A stretch of 25,865 bases of DNA from Rhizobiaceae bacterium (GTDB taxonomy: Bacteria > Pseudomonadota > Alphaproteobacteria > Rhizobiales > Rhizobiaceae), in contig JAKISV010000014.1 of the NCBI GenBank assembly GCA_021648425.1, positions 1 through 25,865 on the forward strand, read 5' to 3'. Numbering within the stretch: the first letter of the stretch is position 1; each line of letters opens with the position of its first letter. The notes below the pieces were generated by a model. That model saw only the letters and a program-made list of their open reading frames with translations. It was not told where the DNA came from and ran no database searches. The position numbers were made by a program, and so were the translations under genes. Shown here piece after piece: positions 8,532 to 16,802 of this stretch.

Positions 8532-8575
8532 GAATAGCCGCGAGTGAGAAAAAGAGGAATAGCCGTGAGTGAAAA
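8532..8575 (+). repeat. Duplicated translation-start segment before the YtoQ gene
   Basis: A 19-nt segment is present twice with a 25-nt offset (8532-8550 and 8557-8575), 17 of 19 bases identical. The second copy holds the chosen GTG start (8565); the first carries GCG where that GTG would be, although a GTG lies a few bases further on. The gap before it (8431-8531) holds two small hairpins, GCTTCAG/CTGAAGC (8483-8489 with 8503-8509) and GGTGC-aaa-GCACC (8512-8524), neither followed by a T-run. Confidence 0.5.
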
Positions 8576-9038
8576 CCAAAAAATCTGGAACATCTATCTC
8601 TCCGGAGAAATCCATAGCAACTGGCGCGAGGAAATCGAGACTGGTTGCAAGGGCGCACGCCTGCCGGTTTCTTTCAGCGCGCCCGTTACCAATCACGAGG
8701 CCAGTGATGATTGCGGTGTGGCAATTCTTGGGGCCGAGGACAACAAGTTCTGGCACGATAACAAAGGCGCAAATCTGAACGCCATTCGCACCCGCACCCT
8801 CATCAGTGAGGCCGATATTGTTGTTGTGCGTTTTGGTGAAAAATACAAACAATGGAACGCCGCCTTCGATGCGGGTTATGCATCTGCATTGAATAAACCG
8901 CTCATCATCATGCACGGCCCCGAGCACCAGCATCCGTTAAAAGAAGTCGATTCAGCAGCTCTCGCAGTGACCGAAAATCCGACGCAGATTGTCGATATTC
9001 TATCCTATGTCATTCGCGGAGAATTGAAAAACTATTAG
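8565..9038 (+). CDS. YtoQ-family protein
   Basis: A 157-residue soluble protein resembling the YtoQ family (related to nucleoside 2-deoxyribosyltransferase-like folds), whose members have no established activity. Typical features are the N-terminal NIYLSGEIHSNWREEI, the middle EDNKFWHDNKGANLNAIRTR, and AFDAGYASALNKPLIIMHG, which in related folds forms the nucleotide-handling strand and loop. The start is taken as the GTG at 8565 with GAGG 5-8 nt upstream; another in-frame GTG at 8544 would add seven residues lacking family similarity. It follows glyS on the same strand and converges on the membrane protein gene with 7 bp between stop codons. Confidence 0.82.
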   Translation: MSENQKIWNIYLSGEIHSNWREEIETGCKGARLPVSFSAPVTNHEASDDCGVAILGAEDNKFWHDNKGANLNAIRTRTLISEADIVVVRFGEKYKQWNAAFDAGYASALNKPLIIMHGPEHQHPLKEVDSAALAVTENPTQIVDILSYVIRGELKNY

Positions 9039-9045
9039 GTGAATT

Positions 9046-9462
9046 TCAGACAAAAGCCACCACCGCAAAAGCCATCGCCAGCACCAAAGAACCCGCACCA
9101 ATTATGTGCAACACCGGCACATAGGATGGCGGTGCGCCAGGCCCTTTTGGTGTTCGCATTGCCAGCAGGTTCAGAAACAAAACAATCAGCAGAACTATCG
9201 TGGCAAAAACTATTTTTGCATCGAACGAGAACGAATTTATCCACCACCCGTATTTGATGAACAGCAGCAAAACGCCGCTCGCCCATATCGTCAAAATTGC
9301 CACCAGAGCACTCAGGCGAAACATAAATCTCAACTGCCCGGTAAAACCCGGCGAGGGCAGATCGGCTGGACCTTTTGCCATCAGCATATAAAGATTGCCA
9401 AAGCTCGCCGCCGCACCAAACATCAGCGCCAGCAGATGTATAATTTTCAAAATCTCAATCAT
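9046..9462 (-). CDS. Small four-helix membrane protein (CopD/DUF2269-like)
   Basis: A 138-residue integral membrane protein with four predicted transmembrane helices (about residues 4-26, 45-68, 82-101 and 116-137). The arrangement, an early His in IIHLLALMFG and a late one in VLHIIGAGS, recalls small CopD/DUF2269-type proteins that may bind heme or metal, but similarity is weak and no function can be assigned. Its ATG overlaps the stop codon of the crotonase gene by one base (TAATG), a sign of translational coupling. It is the last gene of the purD operon and ends 7 bp from the convergent YtoQ gene. Confidence 0.75.
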   Translation of the reverse strand: MIEILKIIHLLALMFGAAASFGNLYMLMAKGPADLPSPGFTGQLRFMFRLSALVAILTIWASGVLLLFIKYGWWINSFSFDAKIVFATIVLLIVLFLNLLAMRTPKGPGAPPSYVPVLHIIGAGSLVLAMAFAVVAFV

Positions 9463-10271
9463 TATTCCCCCCTGTTTTTAAAATCCCCATGCCGCCCTTC
9501 GCCATCGCTGAAACGAATAGCACCACTCAGGGTTTCCCCGCTGTGCATCGTGGCCAACCCCAGCTTGTTTTCGTTTCGCATGGCATCTTCTTCTCCAAGC
9601 GACCATTGTTCAAGCATCGATTGGCGGTCGCTTCGCAGGCAGGTTTGCGGGTGCTGAATAATATCGTTAGCCAGTTCCATTGCCCCTTCAAGCGCTTTGC
9701 CCGGATTAACAACCCGGTTGGCAAGCCCGATGGAAAACGCTTCCTCGCTATCCACAGCCCTGCCGGTCAACAAAAGGTCCATGGCTCTTGACTGGCCAAT
9801 CAGGCGTGGCAGGCGAATACTTCCCATATCGATTAATGGCACACCAAACCTGCGGCAGAATATTCCAAATTGCGCATTTTTAGCCATCACCCGCATATCG
9901 CACCACAATGCCAGTTCCATGCCGCCAGCCACTGCATGGCCTTCAATCGCTGCAATCACCGGTTTTTCCAGACGCAGTCGCGTCGGCCCCATGGGAGCCA
10001 GAGAATTAATGCCGCCTTCCATAATCGGGTTGATGTCGCCACCATCAGCCAATGCTTTCAAATCAGCACCAGCACAAAATGTGCCGCCAACTCCTGCCAG
10101 AATGGCGATATCGAGATTATTGTCAGCGTCAAATTTCTTAAACGCATCAAACAGCAGATGGGCGCTCTCCCCATCCACCGCATTGCGGCAGTGTGGCCGG
10201 TTAATCAGTATAATTGCCACGCGCCCAAGCGTTTCAATCATTACCTTGTCATCATTCAACCTATCGGCCAT
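9462..10271 (-). CDS. Crotonase / enoyl-CoA hydratase-family protein
   Basis: A 269-residue crotonase-fold enzyme acting on an acyl-CoA. The two oxyanion-hole segments are visible: GGTFCAGADL (62-71) and EGHAVAGGMELA (110-121). Of the two glutamates of the classic hydratase, the first is present (E119 in GGMEL); the position of the second (in QFGQPE of rat mitochondrial hydratase) is occupied by C139 within QFGIFCRRFGVPLIDMG. The RRFGVPLID stretch is typical of a common crotonase subfamily of uncertain substrate, so classical beta-oxidation hydratase activity is doubtful. The ATG at 10271 (MADRLND) overlaps the end of purD by 11 nt; a longer reading into purD is rejected. It is coupled with purD and the membrane gene. 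Confidence 0.88.
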   Translation of the reverse strand: MADRLNDDKVMIETLGRVAIILINRPHCRNAVDGESAHLLFDAFKKFDADNNLDIAILAGVGGTFCAGADLKALADGGDINPIMEGGINSLAPMGPTRLRLEKPVIAAIEGHAVAGGMELALWCDMRVMAKNAQFGIFCRRFGVPLIDMGSIRLPRLIGQSRAMDLLLTGRAVDSEEAFSIGLANRVVNPGKALEGAMELANDIIQHPQTCLRSDRQSMLEQWSLGEEDAMRNENKLGLATMHSGETLSGAIRFSDGEGRHGDFKNRGE

Positions 10272-11547
10272 TTTCGCGCTCAATTTCGCGCCAGCCAATG
10301 TCACTGCGCCAGAACCCTTCGGGCCAATCGATTGCCTTGATGCCGTCATAGGCAAGTTGTTGGGCGTCAAGCAAACTGCAACCGGTGGCAGTTACATTCA
10401 ACACACGCCCGCCAACAGCGACGATTTTTTCATTGTGTTTTGCCGTTCCCGCGTGAAAAATCTTCACCGGTGCCTCATCATCATAATTCAGCTTGCCGCG
10501 AATGGCCGACCCATTTTCATATTTATCCGGGTAGCCTTTCGTCGCCATTACCACGCTTATCGCTGATAAATCATGCCATTCGATTTCATGCTCCAGCAAA
10601 GAACCATCAACCGTTGTCAACATCAGTTCCAGCAGGTCGGATTTCAGCCGCATCATCAACACCTGGCATTCGGGATCGCCAAATCTTACATTATACTCAA
10701 TCAGCTTTGGTCCCTCAGGTGTCAGCATCAGCCCGGCATACAATATCCCTTTAAAAGGTGTTCCACGTGCGTGCATCCCGGCCAGTGTCGGCACGATGAT
10801 TTCACTCATCGCCTTATCAATGATGGGCTGATCAATAATTGATGCGGGGCAATAAGCACCCATGCCACCGGTATTGGGGCCACTATCGCCGTCAAATACC
10901 CGCTTGTGGTCCTGAGCCGTGCCAATCAGCGAAGCCACCTGGCCATCACAAATGGCAAACAGGCTGATTTCTTCACCTTCAAGAAATTCTTCAATGACAA
11001 CACGTTGCCCCGCATCACCAAATTCTCCTTCAAAACAGGCATCCACCGCATCTATTGCCTGCTCAATAGTTTTAGCAATCACCACGCCTTTTCCCGCAGC
11101 AAGCCCGTCCGCCTTGACGACAACAGGCATCTCGCACTCGCGCAGGTAGGTTTTAGCTTTGGTCGCGTTGTTAAAGCTGGCATAGTGGGCTGTTGGGATG
11201 GCGTACATATCGCAGATTTCGTGGGTAAAGGCTTTGGAACCTTCAAGTTGCGCCGCCTCGGCAGTCGGCCCAAATGCCTTAAAGCCCGCTTCGTTCAAAT
11301 CATCCACCAGCCCTGCCACCAGCGGCGCTTCTGGCCCAACCACTACCAGGCCAATATCGTTGGACCGGCAAAATGCAATTATTTTTCCATGGGCACTGAT
11401 ATCAATGTCAGCGCATTGGGCAATCTCACAAATCCCGGCATTGCCCGGCGCGCAATGGAACTCTCCCAAGAGGGGTGACGATATCAGTTTCCAGGCCAGC
11501 GCGTGCTCACGCCCGCCCGAGCCGATCAGCAATACATTAATTTTCAC
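10261..11547 (-). CDS. purD: Phosphoribosylamine--glycine ligase
   Basis: A 428-residue GAR synthetase, the ATP-grasp enzyme that joins glycine to phosphoribosylamine in the second step of de novo purine synthesis. Characteristic parts are the N-terminal LIGSGGREHALAWKL (7-21), PGNAG (34-38), the ATP-binding VVKADGLAAGKGVVIA, GGMGAYCPA, and the signature RFGDPECQ. Length matches the family. Translation starts with GTG (11547-11545), with AGGA about 8 nt upstream. It is first in a three-gene minus-strand operon with the crotonase and membrane protein, and diverges from the dipeptidase gene. Confidence 0.97.
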   Translation of the reverse strand: MKINVLLIGSGGREHALAWKLISSPLLGEFHCAPGNAGICEIAQCADIDISAHGKIIAFCRSNDIGLVVVGPEAPLVAGLVDDLNEAGFKAFGPTAEAAQLEGSKAFTHEICDMYAIPTAHYASFNNATKAKTYLRECEMPVVVKADGLAAGKGVVIAKTIEQAIDAVDACFEGEFGDAGQRVVIEEFLEGEEISLFAICDGQVASLIGTAQDHKRVFDGDSGPNTGGMGAYCPASIIDQPIIDKAMSEIIVPTLAGMHARGTPFKGILYAGLMLTPEGPKLIEYNVRFGDPECQVLMMRLKSDLLELMLTTVDGSLLEHEIEWHDLSAISVVMATKGYPDKYENGSAIRGKLNYDDEAPVKIFHAGTAKHNEKIVAVGGRVLNVTATGCSLLDAQQLAYDGIKAIDWPEGFWRSDIGWREIERENGR

Positions 11548-11569
11548 GCCGCTTTTCCTGTTGTGTGTT

Positions 11570-11598
11570 TATCGCTCTTTCAATGCATGATAGCGATA
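11570..11598. promoter_or_regulatory. Inverted repeat in the purD/dipeptidase divergent region
   Basis: TATCGCT (11570-11576) and AGCGATA (11592-11598) form a perfect 7-bp inverted repeat spaced by 15 bp, with a small ATGCAT palindrome in between. It lies about 25 bp upstream of the purD start codon, where a repressor could act. No known regulator can be assigned. Confidence 0.3.
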
Positions 11599-11670
11599 TT
11601 GATTACAAGGACCTCGAATATTCAATGAATTAGACACAATATAACGACAAGAATTAGTCAGAGGATATTA

Positions 11671-12741
11671 ATGACCAATAATCAGCTACCCCTGATATTT
11701 GATGGCCACAACGATATACTGCTGCGCCTTTATAAAATGGGTGAAAAACATGTTCACCGTAAATTCCTGAACGGCGATAATAAAGGCCACCTCGATTTGC
11801 CCAGAATGCGCAAAGGCGGTTTTGGCGGTGGGTTTTTTGCGATTTATATTCCTTCGGATTTATCACTGGAGGAGTTAATCGCAGAAATGTCAAAGCCCCG
11901 GTATGACGTGGCCTTGCCTGCTGAAATTCCTTTCAAAGAAGCCCTGCCGGTTGCCGTAAAACAGGCGGCAATTCTGGCTCGCATCGAACGCGAAAGCGAA
12001 GGTGCCGTAAAAATTTGCCACAATGCCAGGCAAATTCGACAATGCCTCAATACTGGCGTGCTGGCTGTGATCATGCATATCGAAGGGGCGGAAGCGATTG
12101 GTGAAGATTTCAGCGGTCTTGATGTGCTTTATAATGCCGGTCTGCGTTCTATTGGCCCGGTTTGGAGCAGGCCAACACGCTTTGGTCACGGCGTGCCGTT
12201 TCGCTTTCCCTCTTCTCCAGATACCGGTCCGGGCCTGAGTGATCTGGGTAAAGAACTGATAACGCTCTGCAACCATTATAAGATAGTTGTCGACCTTGCC
12301 CACCTGAATGAAGCCGGATTCTGGGACGTGGCTAAAAACAGCGATGCCCCCCTGATAGCCACCCATTCCAACGCCCACGCAATTTGCCCCCACTCGCGAA
12401 ATCTAACTGACAAACAATTGGCCGCCATTCGGGAAAGCGGCGGCATTGTCGGCTTGAACTTCGCTACTTCTGCCGTTCGCACTGACGGACAATCCACGCC
12501 TGAAACCACCATCGAAGAAATGTTGCGTCACTTTGATTATCTGATTGAACATCTGGGAATTGATGGCGTTGCCATCGGCTCGGATTTTGACGGAGCAACG
12601 ATTTCAAATGAAATTAAAGATGTTGCCGGTCTGCCAAACCTGCGTCAGGCCATGCGCGCTCACGGCTATGATGAAGATATGATGGTAAAACTGTGCCATG
12701 AAAACTGGTTGAATGTGCTGGAAAGAACTTTTGGATCCTGA
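11671..12741 (+). CDS. Membrane dipeptidase (renal dipeptidase, peptidase family M19)
   Basis: A 356-residue zinc dipeptidase of the amidohydrolase superfamily, cleaving dipeptides including those with a C-terminal D-residue. All metal ligands expected from the human enzyme are visible: HND near the N-terminus (H13, D15), the bridging glutamate in HIEGAEAI (E138), H211 in DLAHLNE, H232 in ATHSNAHA, and the catalytic-site aspartate in GSDFDG (D305). No signal peptide is seen, so it is probably cytoplasmic despite the name. The ATG at 11671 has AGAGGA 8 nt upstream. It is divergent from purD and its stop is one base from the convergent TRAP permease stop. A role with peptides imported by the neighbouring transporter is possible but unsupported. 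Confidence 0.92.
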   Translation: MTNNQLPLIFDGHNDILLRLYKMGEKHVHRKFLNGDNKGHLDLPRMRKGGFGGGFFAIYIPSDLSLEELIAEMSKPRYDVALPAEIPFKEALPVAVKQAAILARIERESEGAVKICHNARQIRQCLNTGVLAVIMHIEGAEAIGEDFSGLDVLYNAGLRSIGPVWSRPTRFGHGVPFRFPSSPDTGPGLSDLGKELITLCNHYKIVVDLAHLNEAGFWDVAKNSDAPLIATHSNAHAICPHSRNLTDKQLAAIRESGGIVGLNFATSAVRTDGQSTPETTIEEMLRHFDYLIEHLGIDGVAIGSDFDGATISNEIKDVAGLPNLRQAMRAHGYDEDMMVKLCHENWLNVLERTFGS

Positions 12742-12742
12742 A

Positions 12743-14506
12743 TCATGCCGGGTAGAACAGTATTCCAAGGCCTGCTATTATCATTCCAACCCGCAACAAC
12801 AAAGCTTTGGGCGCGATAATGCCATGGGAAATCAGCGATAGGGCAACGGCCACTTTTAATGCTGATGCCAGGGCCAGCAATGGAAATTCAGCCAGTTTAA
12901 TCAGATAAGGATTGGCAATCATTCCAAGCGGAATGAGGTATAGCCCCACCCCCAATGCCATCGCCGCACCGGCAACTTTAAGCCAGTTTTCTTCCACCAT
13001 GCCTGCCGCGATGAAAACGGCACCACATACCGGCGGCGTTATAGTGCTCAACAATGCAAACCAGAATACAAACAAATGCGCCTGCAATGGCTCAAGCCCC
13101 AGGTTTATCAGCGCAGGACCAGCCACCGATACGCTGATAACGTAGGCGGCAGTGGTCGGCACTTCCATACCCAGCACCAGACAGGCCAACGCAGTGAGTA
13201 AAAGTGCAGGCCACAACATGCCGCCGGAACCTGATAGTATCAGTGAAGTGATTTTCACACCCAGACCTGTAATGCCCAGCACGCCGATGATAATTGAGGC
13301 GCAAAGGATAATTGCCGCTATCATCGAAACCTGCTTGCCCGCATTGATGCAAACCTGCTCAAAGCGATGCAAAACCTGTTTGCGGTCAATGGTGAATTGG
13401 GCATTGAAAAACAACAATATTGCCCCGGCAATGATTGCCATGCAGGCCGCATATTGCGGGGTATATTGTCCGATGAACATGCCCCACAACAACACTGAAA
13501 ACGGCACCAGAAAAAATGCCGATGTTATCAGTACCTGCCGCAATACCGGTTGTTCGCTGGCTGGCAGTCCTTTCAATTCATGACGCTGGCTAAAGGCATT
13601 GATGCCAATCCACACGGCCACAAAAAACAACAGGGCGGGAAGAAACGCCGCCGCCATGATGCCCGTATAAGGAACACCGGTAAGTTCCACCATGACGAAG
13701 GCTCCAGCCCCCATCAATGGCGGCATGATTTGCCCGCCTGATGATGCCACCGCTTCAACGGCGCCAGCCAGCGCACGCGGGTAGCCCAGTTTTCTCATCG
13801 CCGGCAATGTGATTGCACCGGTGGAGGCAACATTGGCTGAGGCGGAACCTGATATTGAACCAAACAGGGCAGATGAAATCACCGATACTTTAGCAGCGCC
13901 ACCCTTAAGCCTGCCCGCTGCGGCAGTCGCAACATTCATGAAACCCTGACCCGCTTCCCCGGCATTCAGCACTGCACCAAAAATCACGAATATCGCAACA
14001 ATACTGACTGAAATCCCCGTAAGGCTTCCCCAGATACCGCCTTCGGCAATAGTCAGTGTTCCAAGAAAACTTTGAACCGGAATCGCTGCATAGCCAAATT
14101 CTCCGGGAATATAATGGCCCAGCAACCCGTAGGCCAGGGCCAACACACTCACCAACGGTAGAGGCCAGCCTATCGAGCGCCGCGCCATTTCAAGCACCAC
14201 TACCAGCAGGATTATAGCAACAACCATCTGAAAATCGCTGTTGATATAACCATATTGATCCCCCAGCGATGACTGGTTGAACGCGATCCATAACGTGGCA
14301 GCGATACCCAGTAAGGTAAGAATAGCCCCGCTGATACGCGCAAAACCTGTTTGCGAAACAAACACCATCGTCCATGGCAACGCCAGCGCCATATGAAGGG
14401 GGCGCGAAACGAGGTTTGGAATAAGGCCGGAAAAAATCAGCCACAGATGAAAAGAAATCGTCAGCGCACCCAGACCAACCCAGATATAATGTGATTTTTT
14501 CACCAT
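12743..14506 (-). CDS. TRAP transporter fused permease (TAXI type, small plus large subunit)
   Basis: A 587-residue integral membrane protein with many hydrophobic helices, fusing the small (DctQ-like) and large (DctM-like) membrane subunits of a TRAP transporter as in TAXI-TRAP systems. The large-subunit signature region GSISGSASANVASTGAITLPAMRKLGY and the nearby GGQIMPPLMGAGAFVM are clear. Its size is at the shorter end for fused permeases. It would import a solute delivered by the upstream TAXI binding protein, driven by an ion gradient. It is separated from that gene by an 82-bp gap that contains a terminator-like hairpin, and lacks a strong ribosome binding site at the ATG (14506). Its end abuts the convergent dipeptidase gene. 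Confidence 0.93.
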   Translation of the reverse strand: MVKKSHYIWVGLGALTISFHLWLIFSGLIPNLVSRPLHMALALPWTMVFVSQTGFARISGAILTLLGIAATLWIAFNQSSLGDQYGYINSDFQMVVAIILLVVVLEMARRSIGWPLPLVSVLALAYGLLGHYIPGEFGYAAIPVQSFLGTLTIAEGGIWGSLTGISVSIVAIFVIFGAVLNAGEAGQGFMNVATAAAGRLKGGAAKVSVISSALFGSISGSASANVASTGAITLPAMRKLGYPRALAGAVEAVASSGGQIMPPLMGAGAFVMVELTGVPYTGIMAAAFLPALLFFVAVWIGINAFSQRHELKGLPASEQPVLRQVLITSAFFLVPFSVLLWGMFIGQYTPQYAACMAIIAGAILLFFNAQFTIDRKQVLHRFEQVCINAGKQVSMIAAIILCASIIIGVLGITGLGVKITSLILSGSGGMLWPALLLTALACLVLGMEVPTTAAYVISVSVAGPALINLGLEPLQAHLFVFWFALLSTITPPVCGAVFIAAGMVEENWLKVAGAAMALGVGLYLIPLGMIANPYLIKLAEFPLLALASALKVAVALSLISHGIIAPKALLLRVGMIIAGLGILFYPA

Positions 14507-14536
14507 TCAAAACAAACCGATAATCTTATGGAAATG

Positions 14537-14569
14537 AAAAAGCCCAGGCGCTATTACCCGGGCTTTTTT
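14537..14569 (-). terminator. Rho-independent-type hairpin between TRAP binding protein and permease
   Basis: AAAAAGCCC (14537-14545) pairs with GGGCTTTTT (14560-14568), extended by two more GC pairs after one mismatch, with an 8-nt loop. Read on the minus strand the stem ends in a run of T residues, so it can end transcription after the binding-protein gene. Its place inside the operon suggests partial termination, making more binding protein than permease. Confidence 0.75.
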
Positions 14570-14588
14570 AATGATGCCTCAATCAAAT

Positions 14589-15542
14589 TTACATCTGGTC
14601 AGCGCTAATTTCAAACCCTGCTTCTTTGTAATATTTGATCGCACCAGGGTGAATTTTACCGGAAATATTGGCCATCAGGCCCTTGTTCACCCCATCCCAC
14701 CATGGAGCGCCTTTGCCCATTTCAGTTTTTTGTTCCCAATAGGTTTTGGTAAGCGCATAGGCGGTATCATCATCCATCTGGGTGGTAGAATATGCAACAA
14801 CCGGCAGGGAGGTGGTGGTGATGTCTTTGTCCTGCCCGGCATAAGTGCCAGCAGGAATTACCAGCTTGGCGCGCTTGCTGGTTTTGATTTGTTCATCTGT
14901 CAGCGAAATCACTCTGACACCCGTACCCGCTGCTGCTTCAATCACATTGGGGGCAGGGTAGGAGCCAGCGGTAACAAAACCGTCAATCTGACCGTTTTTC
15001 AAAGCAGGCCCGGCATTGGATAATTCAACTTCCGCCAGCGTCACTTTACCTTCAAGGCCAAACAGTTTGAGATATTTTGCACCCTCGCGAGCACCAAATG
15101 AACCCTTGCCCAGCAGAATGGTTTTGCCTTCCATCCCGGCAAAGTCTGTCACGCCTGATTTATTGCTCATGACAAAATGCATGGTGAGTGAGGGAATGGG
15201 AAACAACGCGCGAATGTCGTTGAACTTCGGATTGCCCTTGTCCTTGAACATTGCTTTGCCGCCAATTGCCAGCTTGACCAGCACCGGCGGGGTAGTGAAC
15301 ACATAATTGCCCGTGCGCACTGCCGCTTCCATCACATTTTGCACTGAGCCCTGGCTCTCTTCCACGGTGACAATAATATCGCCGCCCGAACCCGATTTCA
15401 TTGCTTCAGAAATCTGCACCGCCATTTGGTAATAGGACGAAGTGGTTTTGGCGGATTTATAAGTAACACGCGTTTGCGCCTGTGCGCTGAATGCTACAGC
15501 CATCCCCAGGCCTGCTAGTGCAAATGTTGAAAATAGTTTCAT
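14589..15542 (-). CDS. TAXI-family TRAP transporter solute-binding protein
   Basis: A 317-residue periplasmic binding protein with a signal peptide (hydrophobic core about 5-18, probable cleavage after AQA near residue 22). The N-terminal VTYKSAKTTSSYYQMAVQISEAM, the GGDIIVTVEESQGSVQNVMEA stretch and GQIDGFVTAGSYPAPNVIEAA are typical of the TAXI (NMT1-like) class, which captures small organic acids or amino acids; the ligand cannot be read here. The ATG at 15542 is preceded by AAGGGA. The gene is first in the TRAP operon and divergent from the ABC importer operon, with 208 bp between them. Confidence 0.92.
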   Translation of the reverse strand: MKLFSTFALAGLGMAVAFSAQAQTRVTYKSAKTTSSYYQMAVQISEAMKSGSGGDIIVTVEESQGSVQNVMEAAVRTGNYVFTTPPVLVKLAIGGKAMFKDKGNPKFNDIRALFPIPSLTMHFVMSNKSGVTDFAGMEGKTILLGKGSFGAREGAKYLKLFGLEGKVTLAEVELSNAGPALKNGQIDGFVTAGSYPAPNVIEAAAGTGVRVISLTDEQIKTSKRAKLVIPAGTYAGQDKDITTTSLPVVAYSTTQMDDDTAYALTKTYWEQKTEMGKGAPWWDGVNKGLMANISGKIHPGAIKYYKEAGFEISADQM

Positions 15543-15694
15543 GGTTGTTCCCTTGGTAGTGTTTGATTTGTTGTTTTGATTTCGTAGCGCGCACTATAGA
15601 AAAATATTTGCCGCTGAACAATAGTCCACCACGATTCAACAATTTTCCTATGCTTATTGCTACTGTGCACAAAACAGATAAGATGCGCACGCAA

Positions 15695-15710
15695 CCCAGT
15701 TCAAATTGGG
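15695..15710. promoter_or_regulatory. Palindromic 16-mer in the divergent transporter promoter region
   Basis: CCCAGTTCAAATTGGG is a near-palindrome (CCCA-TT / AA-TGGG matching) located 40 bp before the ABC binding-protein start and 153 bp from the TRAP binding-protein start. It could be an operator for either operon. It matches no regulator motif I can name with confidence, and is not recognisably a Fur, Irr or RirA site. Confidence 0.25.
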
Positions 15711-15750
15711 AAATATGTTTAAAAAATATTGTAAAACGGGAGAAGACCAC

Positions 15751-16785
15751 ATGAAAACCATCGCGAAAATCACGCTTGGATTTGCCATCGCTTTGTCGGC
15801 AACCAGCGTAACAATGACTTTTGCATCCGCGCAAAAGCTGACATTATATTGCAGTGCCCAGGAGGACTGGTGCCAGTTGATGGCCAAAGGTTTTGAGGCG
15901 GAAACAGGCATCAAAGTAAACATGACCCGCAAAAGCTCCGGTGAAACTTTTGCCCAGATTAAATCAGAAGAAGCCAATCCCAAGGGCGATGTGTGGTGGG
16001 GCGGTACTGGTGACCCGCATTTACAGGCAGCAGAAGAAGACCTGAGCCAGCCCTATGATTCTCCTATGCAAGGTGAATTGAATGACTGGGCACTAATGCC
16101 GGCAAAATCCACAGGCAATAAAACCATCGGCATCTATTCCGGGGCGCTTGGATATGGCTACAACGAGGATTTGCTTAAAAAAGCCAATCTGCCTGTTCCC
16201 GCCTGCTGGAAAGATTTGCTCAAGCCTGAATATAAAGGCCATGTGCAAATGGCAAACCCCAATTCATCCGGCACCGCCTACACCACTCTTGCCACTATCG
16301 TGCAATTGTTTGGTGAGGATGAAGGCTTTGAATTCATGAAAAAGCTGCATGTTAATATCAACCAGTACACCAAATCAGGCTCAGCCCCGATCAAGGCGGC
16401 TGGTCGCGGTGAAAACACCATTGGTATTGTATTCATGCACGATGCTGTGAAACAGGCAGTGTCCGGTTTTCCAATCAAGGTTGTCGCACCGTGCGAAGGC
16501 ACCGGTTATGAAATCGGCTCCATGTCAATCATCAAAGGTGCACGCAATCTTGATGAAGCAAAAAAATTCTACGACTGGGCTTTGACCGCCGATGTTCAAT
16601 CACGGGCACTGGAAGTGAAAGCTTTTCAGGTAATGTCAAACAAGGGCGCAAAAAGTTCACCCTCTGCGCCTGATCTGGCATCCATCAAACTCATCGACTA
16701 TGATTTCAAGAAATATGGCTCAAGCGACGAACGCAAACGCTTGTTGAAAAAATGGGATGAAGAAGTATCAGTTCTGCCGCAATAG
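15751..16785 (+). CDS. ABC transporter substrate-binding protein, iron(III)/AfuA-like
   Basis: A 344-residue periplasmic binding protein of extracellular solute-binding family 1 (FbpA/AfuA group). The signal peptide ends at about ASA (25-27). GDVWWGGTGDPHLQAAEEDL (79-98) is the group hallmark. Homologs are usually annotated as Fe(III)-binding, but the paired tyrosines that bind iron in FbpA are not seen. Instead H230, D231 and E254 have the same spacing as His205, Asp206 and Glu229, which I recall as ligands of glucose-6-phosphate in Actinobacillus AfuA. A phosphorylated organic ligand is therefore plausible. The ATG at 15751 follows GGGAG with an 8-nt spacer. It is the first gene of the operon with a fused permease, ATPase, fdhD and mobB. 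Confidence 0.9.
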   Translation: MKTIAKITLGFAIALSATSVTMTFASAQKLTLYCSAQEDWCQLMAKGFEAETGIKVNMTRKSSGETFAQIKSEEANPKGDVWWGGTGDPHLQAAEEDLSQPYDSPMQGELNDWALMPAKSTGNKTIGIYSGALGYGYNEDLLKKANLPVPACWKDLLKPEYKGHVQMANPNSSGTAYTTLATIVQLFGEDEGFEFMKKLHVNINQYTKSGSAPIKAAGRGENTIGIVFMHDAVKQAVSGFPIKVVAPCEGTGYEIGSMSIIKGARNLDEAKKFYDWALTADVQSRALEVKAFQVMSNKGAKSSPSAPDLASIKLIDYDFKKYGSSDERKRLLKKWDEEVSVLPQ

Positions 16786-16802
16786 GTCGAAGTTGAAATT
16801 TT

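Noticed and set aside
8436..8933. 165-codon minus-strand frame opposite the YtoQ gene
   Set aside because: It is a shadow of the YtoQ coding sequence, which has recognisable family segments and a proper start site.
15543..15750. Fur, Irr or RirA box upstream of the ABC importer
   Set aside because: No convincing match to these motifs was found; only an unassigned near-palindrome at 15695-15710.
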